Source of the DNA: Pipra filicauda
Lineage: Eukaryota; Chordata; Aves; Passeriformes; Pipridae
Assembly (NCBI RefSeq): GCF_003945595.2
Contig: NW_024104367.1
Span: 2,191,514-2,255,513 of the forward strand
Length of the DNA stretch: 64,000 bases
Direction of reading: 5' to 3'
Below the pieces are notes generated by a model. The model was not told the origin of the DNA, searched no databases, and was given only the letters and a program-made list of their open reading frames with translations. This document shows, piece after piece, positions 47,301 through 61,200 of the stretch; position 1 is the stretch's first letter, and every line of letters begins with the position of its first letter. Position numbers and translations under genes: made by a program.

Positions 47301-50168
47301 TCAGTGACTTCCTAGGCTTCAGACAGACACTGGATTAGCTTGTGAGGACATTGCTATATTTTGTTATTTATAACAGTACCCTTCTCCGAATCTGGACAAT
47401 CTTGAATAACCTTTCCCAGGCTGCTCTCTGCCTGTGTTTTAGTCTTTTAATTTCATGATCTGGAAAGAAGACAAGTGTTTCTAGTTCTAGGCTGACACTA
47501 TCCAGACACATAATGGAAACAACCTGCTTCATTTCTGCTCCTCTAGTTGTGGCACATAAGATGTATTGAAACAGGTCTCAAAAAAGCTGCATTGAGGAGA
47601 AGAGAAGCAGAATGAAGATTTTTTTGCCTCAAGTGGCTCCTGACATGAATTTGTCTTTCTTTACTTTGGGCAGTGCCCCTGTGGCATTAACAGCATGTAT
47701 ACTCCACTACTTCAGGACATAGGAATGATGTATTCTGCTTGTGCGACCCATTTTATTCATATTTTCTACAACTGTATTAACCCCTGCAGGAATGGCTTCC
47801 TCACCTCCTGCAAATCCTACCTCTTTTTTCTAGTGTTAGTGCCATGCAAGACATCAGACTTCAAACTAGCTCTTGCAGAAAGTCTTGTCAAATAACTAGG
47901 TAACGGTGGGATGAAATGCCAAGTTTTATGAGATTTAATTTTTATGGCAAGCAGATCTGAGTCCTCCAAAGACATTTTCTTGACATTGATAAAATAAAAT
48001 TTTGGAAATAAATTAACTGGAGACAAACTCATTGTCTGAAGGCAAAATTAAGTGTCACTACCAAAAATGAAGTATAGGCAGTCTCCAGAGATGGGAGATG
48101 TGAAGTCTGTGTCTGAAGGGAGATTTGGAGATCCCGTTTAACCCACTAAAGGTTTCATGGAGAAGCTCAGGACAGCTGTGTTATTCATGAGGGGCTCTTA
48201 TCCTCCTGGTTTGTTTATGCTACAGATTCTTACAGAAATACCATGAGTTAGAGCATTATAAAAGATTTTATGGTCTGCACATCCCACTATAAATCCAGTT
48301 ACCTTAGTTGCCATCTGGCTAATTGCACAGGTGAGGGGAGAGAGAGAGACCAAAAGGGAAAGAGAGAGATTAGTACTAATACATTTTTAAAATCTGGGAA
48401 GATCTTATGAATTGTAATGTTGTGATATGACAGAAAGCTTTCAAGACCAGTATAATACAAAAGGACTATGAAAGCAAAGATTCAGACTCCAGCTTTTTGA
48501 CAAGAATACACTTACAGGTCTTTTCTTTTATGAACATCATGAATTGCTTAATCAAAACCTTCAGTGAAGGTGATACTTAGTCCCTTCTTGAATACTTTCT
48601 GTATTTGGGCAGAAGAGTTGTGTCTTCCCCGGTATTAAAATGTGATTCAGCCATGGGATAACCTGATGACTAAATTGCAATGACTAGATGCAGGACAACA
48701 TGATCTGGTCCTTAGCTAGTCTGATTTAGGCTAAATGGATGCACATAGAGAAAAGATATCTTCCAAATGTCTTTAAAAATGGTATGTCTACTTGAACAAA
48801 GCAGGCTGGAAGGGTGGTATCCCTGTGAAGTTTTGTGACACAGTGGTGAGTCACATATTAGTTGACTTTTCTTAGAGCAAGTCCTGGCTGCCAGAAACAA
48901 CAGCAAGGACTTGACATCCTCAGCCTTCATTTGAAAAGACAAAGGAGATGATTAAATCAAACACTTCTGGCACACACCGTTGTGAAGGAAAGTTGAGATG
49001 AATGGAGGTCCCCTCCTGTGGGCAGAGGGGCCAACACTTCATAAATTGTGTTATTTTAAGTCAAGCTTGTAATCTTGTGAGAACAGACTCATTTCTTTGT
49101 GAGGAGCACTGCTATCAGGTGCCTGAGAGTCTTAATATTTTCCTCATTCCACTGTCCTATGCATATATGGGAATCCAAATTTAGTAATTTACTGGGTTTT
49201 TTATGTTGGTTGTTTTTTTTTTTCTAAGGTAAAATGCAGCTAAGTTGGAAGAAGTTTGTAAACAAAACTAGAAGTGCCTGTCCCGTGTCCATTCTTTCCA
49301 CACAATCTGGAGCAGTATCCATGGCTCATTAGGCCCATGGATTGGCTTTTTGGTTAACAGCTACTGAATAATATGATCGTGTAGGATGAGCTGTGTATTG
49401 ACTTTCATGGGAGTCTGAGCCTCCAGGGAAGCTGAATACAGCTGCTGGCAGTCACTCTTCTCTGAAGGAGGCCCTGGGGATCTTGGATATTAGTGATGAT
49501 AGCTCCTAACTCTGTCCTGACAAAAATAGTTTCTCTAAATTAGAATGAGGAAAATGGGTAGAAGTCATGATACCTTTATTACATCTTTAGTCTGAATTCA
49601 TGCTGAAATGAGTAGGAAATGTGACTGTGTGGACAAACTGACCGTTAGTCTGTATTCTCTCGTCTCTTCTAAGTTTTAATCTGATGGCCAATTTCGACCA
49701 AATCTAAAAGAGAGTTTGAGACATCAGATCTCAATTTCCTATATGTACAGGACAAAAGGTGCGAATAATGCTCTGACAGAAAGGTTGTAGGCATGACAAG
49801 TCCTACTAGAGGTAGGAGAATTCACACAGGAATTCAACTTCAGAATGGGACCCACACCTATTATTGTTCGAAAGGCCTACTTATTTCTGAATGAGGTAGC
49901 AGAGGGTAGGATCCCAGACACCAAAATGGCTGTTAGGGATAAGTGGAAGAATGTTTTTGGAAAATTTATTTATTTGGGGGTATAGTGAGCTACTGTATTT
50001 CCAGAGGAGCTGTATCTTACCTTAACACATTCAAAGGAGTGGCTGTACTTTAGAAGTATGAAAAATCTGGTCACTCAGATCAGGTTTTAGCTGGTGTGTT
50101 GCATCTCACTGAGGGTTTTTTTTGTCTGTTTATGTCCAACCACTATTTTGCAATATTTCTTGACTCTC
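47301..50168. other. Intergenic, no gene recognised
   Basis: Nothing with recognisable coding or repeat similarity. A short GA-rich run occurs near 48340-48370 and a T-run near 49211. Frames of 60-76 codons are chance. Confidence 0.55.
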
Positions 50169-50753
50169 TGTGGTGGGTTAACCCCTGTAGGCAGCTGAGC
50201 ACCACACAGCCACTTGCCCGCTCCCATCCAGTGGGGTGGGAAAGAGAATTGTAAGTGAGAAAGTGAGAAAACTTGTGGTTTGAGATGAAGACAGTTAAAA
50301 AAAAAGTAAATCAAAAGCTGCACACACGAGCAAAACAATATAAGGAGTTTATTCACTATTTCCAACTGACATACAGATTTTTAGCCATTTTCAGGAAAAC
50401 AGGACTTCTTCATTTCTGGAGGTTACTTGAGATGACAAACACTAACTGCCAACATCCTCCCTTCCTTCTTCTTCTTTTTCTCCCCAGTGCTAATTGCTGA
50501 GTATGATGGTATGAAACACCCCTTTGGTCAGTTGGAGTCCTCTATCCTGGCCTTGTCCCCTCCCAGACTCTTGTGCATCCCAGCCTACTCCTGACAGGAC
50601 AACATGAGAAGCAGAAAAACCCTTGACATTGTGTAAGAACTACTCAGCAATAGCTAAAACATCCCTGTGTTATCATCACTGTTTTCATCACAAATTGAAA
50701 ATATATCACCATAGGAGCTACTATGAAGAAAATTAACTATCCAAATCAGTACA
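50169..50753 (-). mobile_element. Solo ERV LTR, full length
   Basis: On the minus strand this reads as a complete avian ERV LTR of about 585 bp. It begins TGTACTGATTTGGATAGTTAATTTTCTTCATAGTAGC and ends GGGGTTAACCCACCACA, with the 'GACTGTCTTCATCTCAAACCACAAGTTTTCTCACTTTCTCACTTAC' block near its 3' end. It aligns along its length with the LTR at 54.4 kb, which is in the opposite orientation. Five-base flanks are CTCTC and CTCAC, four of five identical, a weak target duplication. There is no internal viral sequence beside it, so it is a solo LTR left by recombination. The family name cannot be assigned by eye (ERVL- or ERVK-type). Confidence 0.85.
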
Positions 50754-53700
50754 CTCACTGAGGAACTGAATGTGAATTATGTGTTGAATAAAACATTCCC
50801 CAGATCTCTTTCTTCACTGGTAGTCATAGGAATGATCCATAATAAGTAAGTTAATCAGGAATGCTAAGTTGATGTGTTTCTTGGAAGGAAGCAGGATCCT
50901 CCATTTCAGATGAAGGTGAAAGGAGGGCTCTGTCAGGCACTTGCTCTTCCTGCAGTAGCTCTGGCTGCCTAGTGGTGTCAGCTTTCTGCATAATGTAATA
51001 ATTCTCTTTCCCAAAACCTGCACTCATTCAAGCATGTGATTCTTGGGACTACAAAATAATATAAGATAATGAGAATAAACCAGCTCTTTTGGCAACAGTT
51101 TAAACTGAAGGCAGAGTTATTGAGGTTCACCCACAAGCAGAACACTCAGACACCAATCAATTCTCAATTCTGGCATTAAAGATGTGGTCCTTCAGGGCTT
51201 CTTTTCACTCTTTTCCAACACGAATGCAACCATGATGTCTGATCTCTTGAGACTTCCCTGAAGAGATTATAACATAAAAGTAACTTTCAAAGTGTAACTA
51301 AGAAATCTTTATTCTCACTGGTCACTGAATTAGGTGGGATCAAATATTAGATTGGAATATAGATTTGAGTACAAAGTAGTACTCAGTATTTTCTCCATGG
51401 CCCCCAGTTTCTTTATTTGACTTGATGTTTGAAATATACTGGACAGATAATTTTTCTAGCGGTGTTAACCACGGATGAGTAACATGGTCTTTAAAAATAG
51501 TTCAGGCAAAGAACTACCCATCTGCACAACTAACACACTTCCAACCACCACATCTTGAAGTTCTCTGGCTTCTTTTAAGGGCTTCCTATTCCAAAACCTA
51601 AAACTCATCGAAACAATAAATCAGTATATAAATAAATATGGCAACACTGCCATTTCTGATGGAGTGAGGAGCTCAGAACTGCTTAGTGTTAATTTACTCC
51701 TTGAGGTGGTTTGAATTTTGACAAAAAATATAGTGTTTTGCTGTTGCTGTTTCAGTTTGCTGGCTGAGCATTTCTTTAAATGCTTACGGCCTCTGCTCAG
51801 CAATATAAAAGCACGATTGCCTTTTATTGCCATTCTCTCCCAGCACAAGATTGTGTCTGGGTCTCTTACAGACTTGTCAATCTGAAAACTTCATTTGTAA
51901 TTTTCTAGGAGCCCTCAGGGCATATTTCTTGCAGTAGTCTAGCCCTCTCTCTCACAGGAGAAGAAATGGTTTCTCCCTTAGGAGTGTGGGATGGCAAAGG
52001 ACCAGCATGCATCCCCTGTGCAGGTTTTGTGATGATGTGGTAGGTGGGCTGCAGGCTTTCCCTTGTGTCCCATTTGAAGTGGGACTATGACAGCAAGCTC
52101 CAGGATCCCAGGGCAGTTGTATAGCCCAGGGACTTTTATTTGCTGTTCTGGGGACTGTGGCACTGCCCCAAACCCAGTTCACTGCTCATCCCAGTGGTCT
52201 TCCTTTCCCTTTCCCTACAGTCCTCAAAGTTCTCATCACATTCTCACTCTGGTTCTGGGCCCTTCTGCTCCTCTTGGCTGCCTGGGTGACATCCTCCCTG
52301 TTTTCAGTTCCATAATTGTCCCTACCAAGCAAAAGAAGCAACCTCAAAATTTGGAAGGAATAATTTGGCCCAAAACCTGGGATGGAGCATCCTTACTCCA
52401 TGCAACATATTCTGCTGAAACTGCAGCTCATCAGGCACAAGGACAGTGGACAGGACACTGCTGGTAAGAGAAGCGTGGAGGGGGGCATGAAGGTGCTAAA
52501 GAATCATCATTGAAAACAGTGAAATAATTTAAATCTATGGAAGATTTACTTCTCTACATTTACTTTAAATTACCTCATATCTGCTTATGTCCTCTGCATT
52601 ATCCCTTCAAACGGCAGAAGCTGAAATTTTCTAAGGACCCTGCTTTTCCACAGTCAGAGCATACATTTAAGGGAAAATGTTTAAGCTTTCCAAGCTTCCT
52701 GTTTGCAAATAACGGAGTGTGATAAGAAACTTTCTGTTGATCTCAATGGAAGTTGAGGACAAAGAGAGAAGGCTGAGACAGAAACACAAGGGACAAAGAG
52801 GAGAGATCAGTCAAAATGTGTTAGATCAGTGAACACATGCAGTCCTGCCTTGACGGCTCACTTGTGCTTGCTTTTCTCCAGAAAACAGAAAGTGCCTTTT
52901 TGTGCTCTGCAAGTACAGCCTCTGTCTCACTGAAGATGATGAGAGGGGGAAGGGAAGGCTCAGAGAGGAGCTGAAAAGTGAAAGGAAAATTCCACTCATG
53001 ATTTATTTCTGTGCTTGGAACTTGAAATCCAAAGTTCAAACTTCATTTAAAGGGATGTGATTAAAGCTTGGGGCATTTCCTAAAGAATGTCTGCATACAG
53101 AGGTGGGTAAGGTTTCCATACAGAACTTGCAAGAGGACCTAAGCAGGATAGGTGCCTAATCCTTTTCAATTCTCTTCTTAGGCTCTTTTGTAGATCATAC
53201 TGAGTATCTATCTCACATTTAATATGTCGTTGCAGGCCTTATGCAATCTTGTATTCACCAATTCTTTCGCTTGGTTACAAAACAGGCAGTCATTTTCAGC
53301 AATACCCTATGAGAACAGCAGATAATTTCAATTAAGGTTTCCCCAGAAATATTTTCTCTCTATAAACTGTTTTAACCTCCCACTAATGCCAGCAGACCCT
53401 TAGGAAAAGCAAATCACCACGGCATTGATGATACTGAGCATTTCCTTGGTTTGTCCTGTGCTGGGGCCAGTGTGTTATGTTACTTTACCCAACATAATGC
53501 CGAACTGGTGCTTATTCACTAGCCACTGAAGCCTCTTACTATGACATCTTCTCATCATGCCACATCTACTTCTTACTTCCCTTAAAAAATGAGCGTTTCA
53601 GAACCCAGTTGTTCTCTACTTTTGGTAAGTCTGAATCCAGAAATCATGTACATGAATCTTTTTTTTTTTTAACTCCCAGCTGCATTGTTTGAAATATGAG

Positions 53701-54417
53701 AATATTTTTTCTGTGCTGAAACTTGAGAGATATCTATATATCTGTGTATCTATATACCTATATATTTATATTTTCCCCATTCTGTGGGCTATTTTTAGAT
53801 GTTACTGCTGAGTACCATGAGCTACTGCATGTGAACAATGCATTACAGGTTGATATATGTTGCCTTTCCCTTGTTTCTCATCTTCTACTGCAACTGTAAA
53901 GAAGAATGTAGCTTGAAGTAAATCTGAGTTACTTACATCATGATTACTTGGCAGAGTCAATCAGTTTTCCAAAAAAGTTGTAATTGATTTTATATAAGAA
54001 AGCAACTCCCTAGATAGAGAACTAAGTAGAGAAAAGTCAGATTTGTTAGAGTACTGTGTTTGTCTGTATCTCTTTATAGAGCTGCCTGAGTCTCAGACAT
54101 TGAAAAAAACCCCAAACCCAAGAAAAGTAATTGAAAACAATGTCAATTAAAAAAAAAAGTCTTGAGAAGCTACCTAATTACCCCTTTGGAAAAAGCCAAA
54201 CCTTAATAAATGTTTCTTTAAGCCTAACAATTCTCAAGCAAAGCACCTGGTCCCTCTTGTGCTCCTTTGGCAGCAGCCCTCACTGACGAAATTCCCTGTG
54301 GCTTTTGCATTTTTACTACCCTTTTTTTTACTTCCCTCAAAGGTTCTTTCTTTTCCACACCCATGAAAGCTATGACACTTAATTGGGAAGATAGGCTGAA
54401 ACCTCCTTATTCTGCTC
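50754..54417. other. Intergenic, no gene recognised
   Basis: No ERV internal region, CR1 tail or coding exon was recognised between the two opposed LTRs. A TATC/TATA-rich simple repeat lies at 53729-53776 and a T-run at 53661-53671. Confidence 0.55.
53729..53776. repeat. TATC/TATA low-complexity repeat
   Basis: Imperfect ATATCTATATATCTGTGTATC units, a short decayed microsatellite. Confidence 0.8.
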
Positions 54418-55241
54418 TGTACTGGTTTCAGCTGTGCTGGGGTTAATTTTCTTCATAGTAGCTGGTATGGTGTCCTGTTTTTGATTTGGGATGAAAACAG
54501 TGTTAATACACTGATGTTTTAGCTGTCATGCTACCAGGACAACTGAACCCAATTATGTCTCTGTACGATTACCTGAAAGGAGATTATAGCAAGGTGGGGC
54601 TTCTTCTTCCAGGCAACAAGAGACAGGACAAGAGAACATGGCCTCAAACTGCACCAGGGGAGGTTCAGGTTGGAAATGAGGAAGAATTTCTTCACTGAAA
54701 AGGTTATCAAGCATTGGAACGGGCTGCCCAGGGAGATTGTGGACTCACCATGTTTGGAGGTGTTCAAGAAAAAAACTGGATGTGGCACTTAGTGCTGTGG
54801 TTTAGTTGAAATGGTGGTGTTCAGTCAAAGGTTGAACTCGATGACCTTGGAGATCGTTTCTAATCTCAACAATTCTATGATTCTATGAGTTGACCAAAAA
54901 GATATTCCATACCATAGGGTGTCATACTCAGCATATAAAGCTGGAGGGAAGGAGGAGGAAGAGAGGGACATTTGGAGTTATGACATTTGTCTTCCTAAGT
55001 CACTGTTACACATGATGAAGCTGTACTTTCCTGGAACTGGCTAAAAATCCACCTGCTGATGGGAATTAGTGAATGAATTACTTATTCTGCTTTGCCTGTG
55101 AACCCAGTTTTTGTCTCTTAAGCTGTCTTTATCTCAACCCACAAATTTTCTCACTTTTACTCTTCTGATACTCTCCCCCATCCCACTGGAGGGAAGTGAC
55201 TGAATGCCTGTGTGGTGCTTAGTTGCCTACTAGGATTAACA
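54418..55241 (+). mobile_element. Solo ERV LTR interrupted by a CR1
   Basis: A plus-oriented LTR of the same family as 50169-50753. The 5' part (TGTACTGGTTTCAGCTGTGCTGGGGTTAATTTTCTTCATAGTAGCTGG) lies at 54418-54548. The 3' part lies at 54889-55241, with a TATAAA box (54934-54939), 'CTGTCTTTATCTCAACCCACAAATTTTCTCACTTTTACTCTTCTGATACTCTCCCCCATCCCACTGG' and 'GTGTGGTGCTTAGTTGCC'. A CR1 lies between. Against the other copy about 120 bp of U3 is missing between 'GTTTTAGCTG' and 'CCAGGACA'. TGCTC flanks it on both sides if the 3' edge is set after TTAACA, but the other copy suggests the end once continued further, so that duplication is tentative. No viral genes adjoin. Confidence 0.85.
54549..54888 (+). 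mobile_element. CR1 LINE 3' fragment nested in an LTR
   Basis: 'TACCTGAAAGGAGATTATAGCAAGGTGGGGCTTCTTCTTCCAGGCAAC', 'GGAACGGGCTGCCCAGGGAGATTGTGG', 'GGATGTGGCACTTAGTGCTGTGGTTTAGTTGAAATGGTGGTGTTCAGTCAAAGGTTGAACTCGATGACC' and an intact tail ATTCTATGATTCTATGA. It has the same subfamily and orientation as 44085-44448. It splits the surrounding LTR, so it inserted after the LTR. Confidence 0.95.
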
Positions 55242-58200
55242 TGCTCCCCATGTGCCACATGTCCCATGTGCTTGTAGCCCTGTGCAGCTGTGAGCAAGCT
55301 CAGCTTGGCAGAAGTACTGTGATGGCCCTGAAGGTGGGACGTGAAGGGAGGTTGGATGGGTGTTAGAGAAGTGAAATATCAAGGGAATCTTTGCTGGATG
55401 TTGGACTGGGACTTGAGTGTGGCTGTACTGAGTATCACCAGAGGCTACTTTGGTAGAAGGCGAGATGAAAGTCTTTTGGGGGAGGAAATAAACAAACCAC
55501 ATGGCCAGAAGAAGATTGATGGTCTGGGGCAACCAGAGAGTGCAAGTTATTCATATGGGAGAAGGTGGAACTGGATGTTCCCAAGTTATTAGGAAAAGAA
55601 GGTGGGAGATTTTGATATGAAGCAGAGGTGAAAGAAGAGATGATGCATCTTGATCTAATCTGCACAGAAGCCTCTCCTGACTCCCAAGTCCACCCTAGAC
55701 ATTCTCTTGCAGTGTTTCTCCATGTCACATCTCTCAGCCCTGTGTGGTTGTCCTAGAACGCAGACAAGAAAACTGCAGACAGCATTGCAGTAGTGGTTTC
55801 TCCAGCGTTCTGTGTGAAAAGTAGGCAACTCTTCACTCCTGCTGCTGCTTATATTCTCCTACTTATGTATCTTATGCCTGAGTGGGAAAAAAAAATAAAA
55901 AGATACACTGATCAAACCAATGTAATCTCTCAGCAAAGTTCTTAATGAGCGTTCCTTGCAAAGAAACAAAGAAATGGAAAACACTATGTTTTCTTCTTTT
56001 GGTTCCTTCTGCAATTTGCCAAGAAACATTGTTCTACACATTATCAACACTATAAATCTAATCCTTCTCAGAAACACTTGTTCAAGAGGTAAGAACCAGA
56101 GACAAAAACAAATAAGAACATGATGCTGGGTCCTCAACCATTGCTTCACAACAGATCATAGGAGGGATATGTTTTCTTGTATTTATCTTCTCAGGGAATT
56201 CATAGTTTTTGCTATGACAAATAAAAATATTTTTAATAATCTTGTAACCAGGAATTTGGTGTGTGATCCTTAAAACTAATGCAAGACAAAATCATCTCTG
56301 CTTCAGGAGCATGAATGATCAAAGAATGCATCTGAAACACCTCCGGTGCTGCCTGGTACAATTCCATTCGTTGGTGGCTCGCTCTTTTCATATGAGAGTA
56401 AAAAAAGCAAGCAACATTTAATGCATTCATATCCTATCCCTTTTTTACACTTTGTTTCCTCTTATTATTATGAAGCATTGTCAGACAACTAGATCTCTGT
56501 ACTTTATGGTTCATTAGCCCCCTTGCCAAAGCACTCACAGGATTACCAAGTGCTGAGGCAGACTCACTATTTGCACAAACACACACAGGCTATTTAGATT
56601 GAATTATTATTCATAAATTACTCCTAATTAGACTGTTCATCAGTCTGAGTGATTGTACTCTCCTGTTGTAAGTAGAACTAAATTACTTCTTGAAATTCAT
56701 TATAGTAGCTTGTTTTTCTGTATGTGTTTTCACCCACAGTTTCAAAATAACATCCTCTTATAGTTGATAAGATTTTGACATTGCTCAGCTTGGTGTTAAC
56801 TCCATAATCCTGGCTGCTGCTCCAGGCAGGGCTACTCACCTTTCATAAGGGGGAAACAGTATGGGACAAGTTCTTACCAAGCAAAACTGGCTTACAGGGA
56901 AATGAAACTATCAGGATTTGGCTTGGCTTGCATTTCCAGAGGTTTCATACATGTGGTTCCACATTACATCCTAGGCAGACCCTTGCACTTCCAGCGGTCT
57001 CTTTGAAAGGTAGCTCCTGTCTTAAGGAGAGGGTTTGAATGAATATTGCGCTAAGACACTTAGATGATGAAGAGGAGAGGGATTAATCTCTCTTTGGCAT
57101 TTTGTATTTCCTCGCATGGGCACTTTTGGATTTCATGCATGACTTTATAGATCCTTTTCAGAAAAATCCTTTCCTTCTGCTGAGACTCTGAGCACTTTGC
57201 CAAGTACAGGGTTTCTACTATAAAACCACACACCAAAATAGGTTTTGCCATTCTGAACCTCACAGGGGCTGACTGAACCTTTGAGAGGTCTTGGCTGGGG
57301 ACGGAGGGTCAGTGAAGAGGGTGGGGAGAGCAATTTCTTTTTCCTATGAGCTGTCTCATGGAATTTAATGCCTCCTCTTCACAATGCGATCTCTGCAAGC
57401 AGTCCAGGCTCCTGTGTCTGGAAATGGGTCTTTGGATCTGGCATCTGCAGAGGCAGCTGGATCTTTCCCACCTTTTTCACTAGAAAGTGCCTACTTTTGA
57501 TACCTTCAACTGGGCAGTAAGTTTGCCTTCTTCTCCATCTTCCTGAACAGACTGCACCATCAAATTTTTGTTTTGTTTGTGACATGGTAAGGAAAGAGGT
57601 AAGAAATCTCAAAAAAAAAATAAAAAATTACAACCAACCAAGAAGAAGAAAAGACAAAACAAATCTCCCCACTGAGGGAGAGATCTCAGAGCTCATTTTA
57701 TTTCAACTTCCAACTTACACTGAGATTTTCCAATTTGCTGATGTTGAAAAGTACATTGAATCTTGGCTGAGATACAAAATCTAAACCTCTTATTGGTTAT
57801 TTATTTATTTTAAAAGTAGAATTTATATCCACGGTTGTATAGGAGACAGATAAAAGAGCAGGCAGATGAAGCCTGCCCTATCCAGGGTAGGGAATTTGCA
57901 AGTACAGTGATAAATTTGTTTCCTTCGAGTTTCAGTTGTGTTGTGGTGTTGAAAACCATCAAAGCTAATTTACTTGTTATCAGAGTTGTGAGAGAGGAAA
58001 GAGACATCGCTGGGTAATTGACTTCACTGCCACCTTTTCTTCCCTTGTGATTTCAGCATCTGGAATCTCTCTTGATGATGTCCATCTTGGCTAATTGTGA
58101 TATTAAAGTGTCCTGCCAATCCATTACCTCTCCTCAAAAAGGCCTTCCAGGTGCAAGGAGGACCAAAAAAATCTACTGTTAAAAGTATGTTCTTCTTGCT

Positions 58201-61200
58201 ACTGTGTTTTAAACTTGCTTTTTCTCCACTTGAGAACTACTTTAGCAGCTTGCCATGCATTCAACTCAACTGAACCCCAGCAGTACAACAGGGACCAAAC
58301 ACTGAGTAAACCAAAATAAGGGTCTGACTCACAACTGCTCTGAGGAGCAAGCTGAGAGGTTAAGACTGATCCCTGTGTCTTGGTTCAAGCAGTCTTTGTC
58401 CACATGAAGAGAAGGATTTCCTGTGCAGTGGTTGCCTGCCTTGCCTCATTGCCATACCCTTGTACTGGGCTTCGGGGGTCAGTGATGGGCAACAGGCTCA
58501 TTTCCTGGCTAAAAAACAAACCTGTACTTTGTGTTTGCTCAAGGCTCATATGGCTTTTTCCTGACCTTCACCTGATGAAGAGGGTAACAGCTCTGCCATT
58601 GCCCCACCTACTCAACAAGGCACCTCTGGACTTCCTCTCTGTGAGCCCACAATTTGAAGAGGTGAGGCTGAGCCTGCCCCACAGTCACGTCTTCAAATAT
58701 CCCAAGTTATGAATATCCTGTAAGACCCACCAAATGTAAATTTTCTCTAGTTTTATAATTTACTTTCAATTTGTTCTGCCACTATCATATTCTTTTAATT
58801 GATTTTTTAAACTAAACCAGATTGATAGTGCTCCTTAAACTTGAAATGCCTTAGCACTAGCTTAAGACTGTTCTCATGTGTACCAGGTGCACATGCCCAG
58901 GTGCTGGCAGTGGGGCTGCAGAGGGGTCTCTGTGAAGACAGTTTGGGTTGCCCCGTGGGAAAACAGGTTCCAGAAAGGGTGGCGGAGGAGGAGTGAGCAG
59001 GTAGGTGGAATTTTAGCCCTTAATCAGGGCTAATCTGATACAACATGATGAATTGATCATGTAATTAAAAGCATCTATTAATTTTCTTTGCTTCTTAGAT
59101 GATATCTTTCCCTATGATTGCATGTGCGAACCTCCAGCAAAACTGCTCACTGTCAACTCTTCTCTTGGCAGCAAAACCCCATCTCCTCAGTGTAGTAAGA
59201 TGGAATGACTGAAGCTCTTCGCTCCATTAATGTAAAAGCACCAGAAAAAGTGAAAGTTTGCTGTTAAAGCAGCATGTGTGGAGAGACACTCAGACTTCAT
59301 GAGAAACGTTTAGCATCACAAATGCTTTTGGAAACATGAGAAACTGACACACTGCTGAGAACCTGTTGGGAGCACCACTGGTGAGTACCACAACTCAGTT
59401 CTTCAAATACCTACTGATCCGGGAAATCTTAGAAACTCTGTGTGATGTCTTCAGAGTGCCCTTTCATGCCAATATTTCCCAATAGGAAAGCATATTTAGC
59501 ATGACTGTGACCCTCTAAGTACTGGAATAGGTTAACTGCTGCAGCTATCTCTGTTTTCTGCTAATGCAGTTTCTTTGCCTGACTGCTCATGCTTTAAAGA
59601 TCAAGGGACCACATCCCTATACTGGCCATTTATCTCACTAGTTTTTCCCTCCAAGCAAAAAAAAATTTGCGATGACCAGAGCTTCTCCTGAAAAAAACAG
59701 AAAAAATTCTGTCAGAATATGTGATTTTCCTTGACCACATCTCCACCTCAGCTGGCTGTACAGATTAGACAAGATGTTCTGGGATGCTGAGTTGTTGCTC
59801 CTTCTCTTCAGCAGCAGGAGTTAAGGGCAAGTGGGGATCAAGGGGAAGAGGGGTCTCGGTCACGTCAGGAACAAACTGAGCCTGGAACAGGACCATAGTA
59901 GGACACAATTTCAAGCTTAGCTTATCACATTTCCCAGACTGTTATCTCCTGCACTACACTCCTGTTTTGGGCTCAGCAGGAAAGATGGCACCATCTAGTT
60001 GCCTGATGAAAGGCATCTAGGACCTCTTCAGAGTACCAAGCACATCCTGCATGAGACTGTCTGTCCTGTAGCTCCTATGGTATGTACAGCAGTCCTAGAT
60101 GTCACTGGCATCTCAAAAGTCACTACACACTTATTTTTGGGGAACTGAATTGAATTCAAAAATTAAAATTGCAAAAAGAAGCATGTATTGTCCACTCATG
60201 CTTTCCCCAGAACTCATGCTCACACCTCCAAATTTTAGTATTAAAGAAATACTGGTTTAAGCTTTTGACAGTGTTGAGATTAATAGAGGAGGTTAGTATT
60301 ACTCAATGCACAGATTCATAGCCATCTCAATAGTGGAAATACCTTCATGACATTGACATAAGCCTGATTTGAGAGAAACCTGAATGGGGTTGCATGCTTT
60401 GTGGAAAGGGGATTGTATCTCTGGCATAGCTGTGCCAATAAATGACAGTGATTAAGTGCTGAGCAATACACTATAGTCCCCCAAAGGAATGACTGGACAA
60501 TCTATTTAAAACCAAGATAAACAGAGAACTGGAGCAAACACTGTGGAAAGGCTCATGCATTGACGGTGGAGTGACTCTGCTATGCTGTTTGTCTGGAAGT
60601 TTGCTGGTCTCATTCTGAGGGTTCTTTGCTTGGTTTCTGGACAAACATGATCAAGAGCAACTTGAGACATGCAAACCCTAAATCAAATGTGAGGAAATGA
60701 AATCCAGTGTTATTTCCACTGAGGGCCAGGAGCAGGAAAAAAAATTCAGTGAAGCAAAGGGCAAGGTAGAAGAACATGAAGTCCAGGAAATTCCCCTCTG
60801 AGTGAGAGAAAGGCCTACATAAAAAGGAACAGTGTGCATGAGAATACAATAGTAATAAATACGAAAGACAGGTTAGGGCAGGGACAAAAGGACTGAGTGG
60901 CAGGATTAGTGGACATGGAGTTAAGCTTTATGTCAGGACACCTAAGATCTGTCATCAGTTCAGTCATAATTTACACTCAAGTAAATTACTTGCTTTCTCT
61001 GGACATCTAATTCCTTTTCTGCCCTTTATGTAAGAGCCCTTAGGCTCACTACAGCAAGGCCCCTGTTCTGTAGCTGTCTGAGGACTGGCACAGCAGAGTC
61101 CTGATCAGTGACACAAAGAGCAAGGAGAGAGTGCAGCTGAAGGGAAGTCTACTTCTTGGAGTGATCTGGGATCCAAAGCAAGGTGAGTGGGAGTGAACAA

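Noticed and set aside
47005..47307. 100-codon frame downstream of the LTR-like promoter as a possible gag start
   Set aside because: No matrix or capsid features; proline/serine-rich composition follows from the GC-rich DNA.
50754..54417. An ERV internal region between the two LTRs
   Set aside because: The LTRs are in opposite orientation and no gag, pro, pol or env similarity is visible between them.
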